This document shows, one piece after another, positions 44,141 through 47,742 of a stretch of 47,742 bases of DNA (the first letter of the stretch is position 1; each line of letters starts with the position of its first letter). This DNA is from Flavobacteriales bacterium (GTDB lineage: Bacteria; Bacteroidota; Bacteroidia; Flavobacteriales; Flavobacteriaceae): positions 1 through 47,742 of the forward strand of contig QOQB01000011.1 of the NCBI GenBank assembly GCA_003331305.1. The letters are read 5' to 3'. The notes beneath the pieces are model-generated. The model made no database searches, was not told the DNA's origin, and saw only the letters and a program-made list of their open reading frames with translations. The translations under genes and the position numbers were made by a program.

Positions 44141-44782
44141 CTAAGCCTTTTTACTTTTTTTGGAAACCACTTCTTCAGCCGTTACGTTCATTTTGCGTAC
44201 TTTTTCTCGAAGCATCGCCTTATAAAACGCTGCTCTGCTAAGGGGTTCATATTCCTCTGTTTCACCAAGCATTACAAGGCGTTCGTTTTCATTTTTTCTA
44301 AAGCTATGATGTGCCAATTGTCCTGTGCGGGTACAAATGGCGTGTACTTTGGTTACGTACTCAGCAACGGCCATAAGATTTGGCATGGGGCCGAATGGAT
44401 TTCCTTTAAAGTCCATATCTAGCCCTGCAACGATAACGCGCACACCCCGATTGGCTAAATCGTTGCAAACGCTAACTATTTCATCGTCAAAAAATTGTGC
44501 CTCGTCAATCCCTACCACGTCGCAGTTGTCGGCAAGAAGACGGATGTTTGCGGCAGCAGGTACTGCCGTTGAAATGATTTCATTCGCATCGTGCGAAACG
44601 ACCTTGTCTTCGTCGTAGCGATTGTCCACTTGTGGTTTAAAAATCTCCACTTTTTGTTTGGCAAATTTGGCACGCTTTAAACGGCGTATAAGCTCTTCCG
44701 TTTTTCCCGAAAACATAGAACCCGTAATGACCTCAATCCAGCCAAAAGATTCGTTTTTTTGATGTGTGTTTTCGAGAAACAT
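44141..44782 (-). CDS. tdk: Thymidine kinase
   Basis: A 213-residue type II thymidine kinase that phosphorylates thymidine with ATP in the salvage pathway. P-loop GSMFSGKTEEL (about 21-31), Walker-B-like GIDEAQFFDDEI, the lasso region VTKVHAICTRTGQLAHHSFR and EEYEPLSRAAF are visible. Only one Cys is seen in the zinc region (CTRTG), so the usual four-Cys zinc site is reduced. It is first in a two-gene unit with alr. Confidence 0.95.
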   Translation of the reverse strand: MFLENTHQKNESFGWIEVITGSMFSGKTEELIRRLKRAKFAKQKVEIFKPQVDNRYDEDKVVSHDANEIISTAVPAAANIRLLADNCDVVGIDEAQFFDDEIVSVCNDLANRGVRVIVAGLDMDFKGNPFGPMPNLMAVAEYVTKVHAICTRTGQLAHHSFRKNENERLVMLGETEEYEPLSRAAFYKAMLREKVRKMNVTAEEVVSKKSKKA

Positions 44783-44827
44783 AAATGTTGTTTTATTGTG
44801 TTTAGACTTTTATACGCCCGAACCATT

Positions 44828-44835
44828 CAAAAGTA
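44828..44835 (-). promoter_or_regulatory. Consensus -7 promoter element of the tdk-alr unit
   Basis: On the minus strand TACTTTTG is an exact TAnnTTTG, 45 bases before the tdk ATG. A TTG lies 15 bases further upstream, slightly close for the -33 element. Confidence 0.5.
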
Positions 44836-44857
44836 TTAAATTTAGGCAGCCAATTGT

Positions 44858-45304
44858 ATGGAAGAAAAAAAAATTATTCAAAATACCGCTGAACAGGACT
44901 TAATGAGTCTTGCGCATGAGATCTTACGCAATCGAAATCGCATGAATCTTGATGATATCCACGCTAAAGCAGCCAATATCGTGGCGTTAACTTCTCCAAA
45001 ACCCATAGGAGAAGAAGTTGTAAGCCCTACTGTTGAAGCCCCTTTAACTGGGTTGGAAGAAGCGCTTCTAGCTCCTGTTTTAGAGGTTGAGTTTGAAACC
45101 ATTTCGATAGATTTTATCCAACATCTTTTTGAAGGAAGTAACGTCGATTTTCAGCGGGTAATGTCCATGTTAAAATCAAAAGAAACGCTAGAAGAGGCAA
45201 AACAATTTATTGAAAACCACATTCAACCTGATTACGACTGGAGTGACAAACAAAAGGAATTCGATGCGTTTATGTCGCACGTTGAAACACTATTTGATTC
45301 CTAA
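44858..45304 (+). CDS. Conserved hypothetical protein before rsmI
   Basis: A 148-residue soluble, acidic protein without a signal peptide that I do not recognise. It has an N-terminal helix (EQDLMSLAHEILRNRNRMNLDDIHAKAANIVALT, residues about 11-44), an acidic Pro/Glu linker (51-80) and a C-terminal helical half (IDFIQHLFEGSNVDFQRVMSMLKSKETLEEAKQFIENHIQPDYDWSDK). It lies nine bases before rsmI, so it belongs to the same transcript as rsmI and recJ. The two-domain helical look would suit an adaptor or DNA/RNA-associated role, but nothing proves it. Confidence 0.7.
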   Translation: MEEKKIIQNTAEQDLMSLAHEILRNRNRMNLDDIHAKAANIVALTSPKPIGEEVVSPTVEAPLTGLEEALLAPVLEVEFETISIDFIQHLFEGSNVDFQRVMSMLKSKETLEEAKQFIENHIQPDYDWSDKQKEFDAFMSHVETLFDS

Positions 45305-45313
45305 TTTCCTTAA

Positions 45314-46009
45314 ATGAAACAGACGAACAAACATGATGTCTCTTCGGGGCTTTGGCTGGTGCCAACCCCTATTGGGAATTTGAGCGATATAACCTTGAGA
45401 GCATTGGATACCCTGCGAAGCGTAGATTTGGTATTGGCTGAAGACACACGAACATCTGGGAAACTATTAAAACACTACGAAATTGAGGCGCCCATGCGAT
45501 CCTATCATATGCACAATGAACACAAATCAGTGCCAAAAATTGTCAATGAGTTACGTGCTGGCAGTACGATTGCCTTGATTTCCGATGCCGGAAGCCCTGG
45601 TGTTTCGGATCCTGGGTTTTTGTTGGTGCGTGCTTGCGTTGAAGCGAACATTGCTGTACACGCCTTGCCGGGTGCAACTGCGTTAATTCCAGCGCTTACG
45701 CTTAGCGGATTGCCCTCTGAGCGTTTTGTTTTTGAAGGCTTTTTACCGCAAAAAAAAGGAAGGCGAACACGCCTAGAATCCCTTGTGAACGAATCCCGAA
45801 CAATGGTGTTTTACGAATCCCCACACCGATTGGTAAAAACACTAACCCAACTTGCCACGCACCTTGGTGAAGAACGAAATGTTAGCGTTTCGCGAGAGCT
45901 TTCCAAAAAATTTGAAGAAACCGTACGAGGAACACTAACTTCTGTGTTGCAGCATTTTACGGAAACGCCTCCCAAAGGCGAATTTGTTATTGTAGTAGAA
46001 GGAGGATAA
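45314..46009 (+). CDS. rsmI: 16S rRNA 2'-O-methyltransferase RsmI
   Basis: A 231-residue SAM-dependent enzyme of the tetrapyrrole-methylase fold that methylates the ribose of 16S rRNA C1402. The start region GLWLVPTPIGNLSDITLRAL, AEDTRTSGKLLKHY, SDAGSPGVSDPGFLLV and the GLPSERFVFEGFLPQKKGRR segment are the family blocks. recJ starts one base after its stop. Confidence 0.96.
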   Translation: MKQTNKHDVSSGLWLVPTPIGNLSDITLRALDTLRSVDLVLAEDTRTSGKLLKHYEIEAPMRSYHMHNEHKSVPKIVNELRAGSTIALISDAGSPGVSDPGFLLVRACVEANIAVHALPGATALIPALTLSGLPSERFVFEGFLPQKKGRRTRLESLVNESRTMVFYESPHRLVKTLTQLATHLGEERNVSVSRELSKKFEETVRGTLTSVLQHFTETPPKGEFVIVVEGG

Positions 46010-46010
46010 T

Positions 46011-47705
46011 ATGCGCTGGAAATTCAAATCTACTCCTACTGAAACTACTGTGGCGCATCTAAAATCGTGTTTGGGTGTAGATGATGTTATTGCGACACTG
46101 TTAGCGCAACGCGGTATCGATACTTTTGAAGTAGCTAAAGCCTATTTTCGTCCGCATTTGGGGCAACTTCACGACCCGTTTTTAATGCAAGACATGGACA
46201 AAGCGGTTGCGCGCATATTGCACGCCATAGCGCAAAACGAAGCCGTAATGGTTTATGGTGATTATGACGTTGACGGCACCACTTCGGTAAGTATGCTTAC
46301 GCATTTTTTGCGCAGTCAAGGGATACCTGTTACACCCTACATTCCCGATCGATACGCCGAAGGTTATGGATTGTCAAAACAAGGCATTGAAGCCGCAAAA
46401 GAGGCAAATATTCAGTGCATAGTGGCTTTGGATTGTGGTGTAAAAGCCATAGCACAAGCGGAACATGCCGCTTCTTTAGGTATTGACCTTATCATTTGCG
46501 ACCACCACACGCCTGGCGAAACCCTTCCAAAGGCCTTAGCCGTTTTAGATCCAAAACGCAGCGATTGTGCCTATCCATACAAAGAATTATGCGGTTGTGG
46601 TGTTGGCTTTAAACTCATGCAAGGAATAGCTCAAAAACAAGGTAAGGACGTAGATACGCTCAGTGCTTATTTGGATTTTGTTGCGGTTGCCATTGCTGCA
46701 GATATTGTTCCGATTACAGATGAAAACCGTGCCTTAGCTTTTTTAGGGTTGCAACAAATTCAAGTGGCATCAAGACCTGGGCTAAAGGCTATTTTACGAG
46801 ATAAAACAACAGGACAAAATATTTCTGATGTGGTGTTTGGAGCAGCACCGCGCATCAATGCCGCTGGACGTATGAAACACGGGTTGTATGCTGTTGAATT
46901 ATTGCTTTCCAGTTCTGAACAGGAAGCCGCTAACATTGCAGGAGAAATTGAAACATTTAATACCTCTCGCAAAGAAGTGGAGCAAGAAATTACACAAGAG
47001 GCATTAGCGCAAATTGAGGCAAACAGTGAGGAGGAAAACGCAACTTCTGTCGTCTTTTCATCCGATTGGCACAAAGGTGTTATTGGCATTGTTGCTTCTC
47101 GGCTTATTGAAAAATACTATCGTCCTACCTTGGTATTTACCAAAGCAGGTGAGGGCGTTTTGGCTGCCTCGGCACGTTCGGTGCGTGGATTTGATGTGTA
47201 TGCTGCCATAGATGCGTGTAGCGCGCACATTATTCAGTTTGGTGGGCACAAATATGCTGCAGGTGTCACTATGAAAGAAAGTGAGTACAACGCCTTTAAA
47301 ACGGCATTTGAACAGCATGTAAAAAACACACTGGTACAGGAACAAAAAGACCCTGTTTTGGATGTGGATGTGGTATTGCCGTTCTCTTCTATTACGCCCA
47401 AACTGCTGCGTATTCTAAAGCAAATGGAGCCTTGTGGCCCAGAAAACAGAAGCCCTGTTTTTTATTCCGAAGGAGTCCTTGATAATGGAACCGCTAAACT
47501 CGTAGGAAAAGACAGTAGCCACCTAAAAGCGCGGTTTGTTCAAGCGAATAGCTCACCCATAGACGCTATTGGCTTTGGGCTTGGTGCAAAAATGGCGCTG
47601 CTAAAAAGTAAAAAGCCACTTCGTATTGCCTATGCCTTAGAAGAAAATCATTGGCAAGGAAATGTATCGGTACAGCTTCGATTAAAAGATATTCAAGAGC
47701 TATAA
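46011..47705 (+). CDS. recJ: Single-stranded-DNA exonuclease RecJ
   Basis: A 564-residue 5'-to-3' single-strand DNA exonuclease for recombination and mismatch repair. The DHH-type phosphoesterase motifs are present: DYDVDGT (84-90), ALDCG, and CDHHTPGE with DHH at 164-166. The DHHA1 domain carries the conserved FGGHKYAAGVT, and the C-terminal OB-like domain the LKARF strand. Length is typical. It closes the unit started at 44858, and a possible terminator arm is cut off by the window end. Confidence 0.96.
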   Translation: MRWKFKSTPTETTVAHLKSCLGVDDVIATLLAQRGIDTFEVAKAYFRPHLGQLHDPFLMQDMDKAVARILHAIAQNEAVMVYGDYDVDGTTSVSMLTHFLRSQGIPVTPYIPDRYAEGYGLSKQGIEAAKEANIQCIVALDCGVKAIAQAEHAASLGIDLIICDHHTPGETLPKALAVLDPKRSDCAYPYKELCGCGVGFKLMQGIAQKQGKDVDTLSAYLDFVAVAIAADIVPITDENRALAFLGLQQIQVASRPGLKAILRDKTTGQNISDVVFGAAPRINAAGRMKHGLYAVELLLSSSEQEAANIAGEIETFNTSRKEVEQEITQEALAQIEANSEEENATSVVFSSDWHKGVIGIVASRLIEKYYRPTLVFTKAGEGVLAASARSVRGFDVYAAIDACSAHIIQFGGHKYAAGVTMKESEYNAFKTAFEQHVKNTLVQEQKDPVLDVDVVLPFSSITPKLLRILKQMEPCGPENRSPVFYSEGVLDNGTAKLVGKDSSHLKARFVQANSSPIDAIGFGLGAKMALLKSKKPLRIAYALEENHWQGNVSVQLRLKDIQEL

Positions 47706-47721
47706 GCTAAACTATTAGGCA

Positions 47722-47742
47722 TAAAAAAACCCTCCGTAAACG
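47722..47742 (+). terminator. Possible left arm of a terminator after recJ, cut by window end
   Basis: A run of seven A followed by CCCTCCGTAAACG, beginning about 20 bases after the recJ stop, resembles the left arm and loop of the A-flanked hairpin terminators seen elsewhere here. The right arm lies outside the window, so it cannot be confirmed. Confidence 0.3.

Noticed and set aside
1-47742. Search by eye for CRISPR arrays, insertion sequences, integrases, prophage genes, tRNA and rRNA.
   Set aside because: None was seen. All long frames belong to core or lineage-specific families and the gaps are too short.

Overview
This is a chromosomal window from a marine-type member of the Flavobacteriaceae (Bacteroidota). 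The evidence is a PorW/SprE lipoprotein of the type IX secretion system (T9SS), a secreted protein with a T9SS C-terminal sorting domain, and several Bacteroidota-restricted families (DUF5687, DUF4292, DUF4254, DUF6341-like). The promoters carry the Bacteroidota -7 element TAnnTTTG and Shine-Dalgarno sequences are weak or absent. Gene density is very high. No rRNA, tRNA, insertion sequence, prophage or CRISPR array was seen, and no gene-free stretch exceeds about 200 bases, so this looks like core genome rather than an island.

Layout. 1-1.7 kb: a small DUF2834-like membrane protein, a cytidylyltransferase-like protein and a secreted protein of unknown function. 1.9-4.2 kb: mitochondrial-type aconitase. 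4.2-9.6 kb: a trehalose cluster with an acyltransferase-SGNH hydrolase fusion that overlaps a fused trehalose-6-phosphate synthase/phosphatase, diverging from a GH15 hydrolase. 9.6-12.2 kb: a MoxR-like AAA+ ATPase with its VWA partner. 12.3-17.8 kb: small stress or housekeeping genes (DoxX-like, flavodoxin-fold oxidoreductase, SOUL protein, HlyIII), a DEAD-box helicase and an NTF2-like lipoprotein. 18-21.2 kb: purD, a DUF6341-like protein, DUF4254 and a GT9 glycosyltransferase. 21.2-23.4 kb: an ABC exporter made of a DUF5687 permease and an ATPase.

23.4-31.6 kb: porW/sprE, bactofilin and atpZ, followed by the F-type ATP synthase operon atpB-E-F-H-A-G. atpD and atpC are not here and must lie elsewhere. 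A 35-codon TTG-start reading frame for a one-helix membrane peptide sits directly after atpG. 31.6-36.5 kb: an NTF2-like lipoprotein, dut, a sugar-1-phosphate nucleotidyltransferase, a DUF4292 lipoprotein, an EnvC-like murein hydrolase activator and a T9SS cargo protein. 36.5-42 kb: riboflavin synthase diverging from pdxA, then the lipid-linked run yceD-rpmF-fabH-accB-accC. 42-47.7 kb: asd, alr and tdk on the minus strand, then an unknown gene, rsmI and recJ on the plus strand.

The genes serve central metabolism (TCA cycle, purine, riboflavin, PLP, lysine/cell wall, fatty acids), energy conversion, envelope building and protein secretion. I did not find a clear new defence or mobile system. 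The most interesting items are the trehalose-acyltransferase/SGNH cluster with an odd GH15 active site, the tiny ORF behind atpG, a perfect inverted repeat whose arms sit on both core elements of one promoter, overlapping inverted repeats before fabH, and a stem-loop between atpE and atpF.
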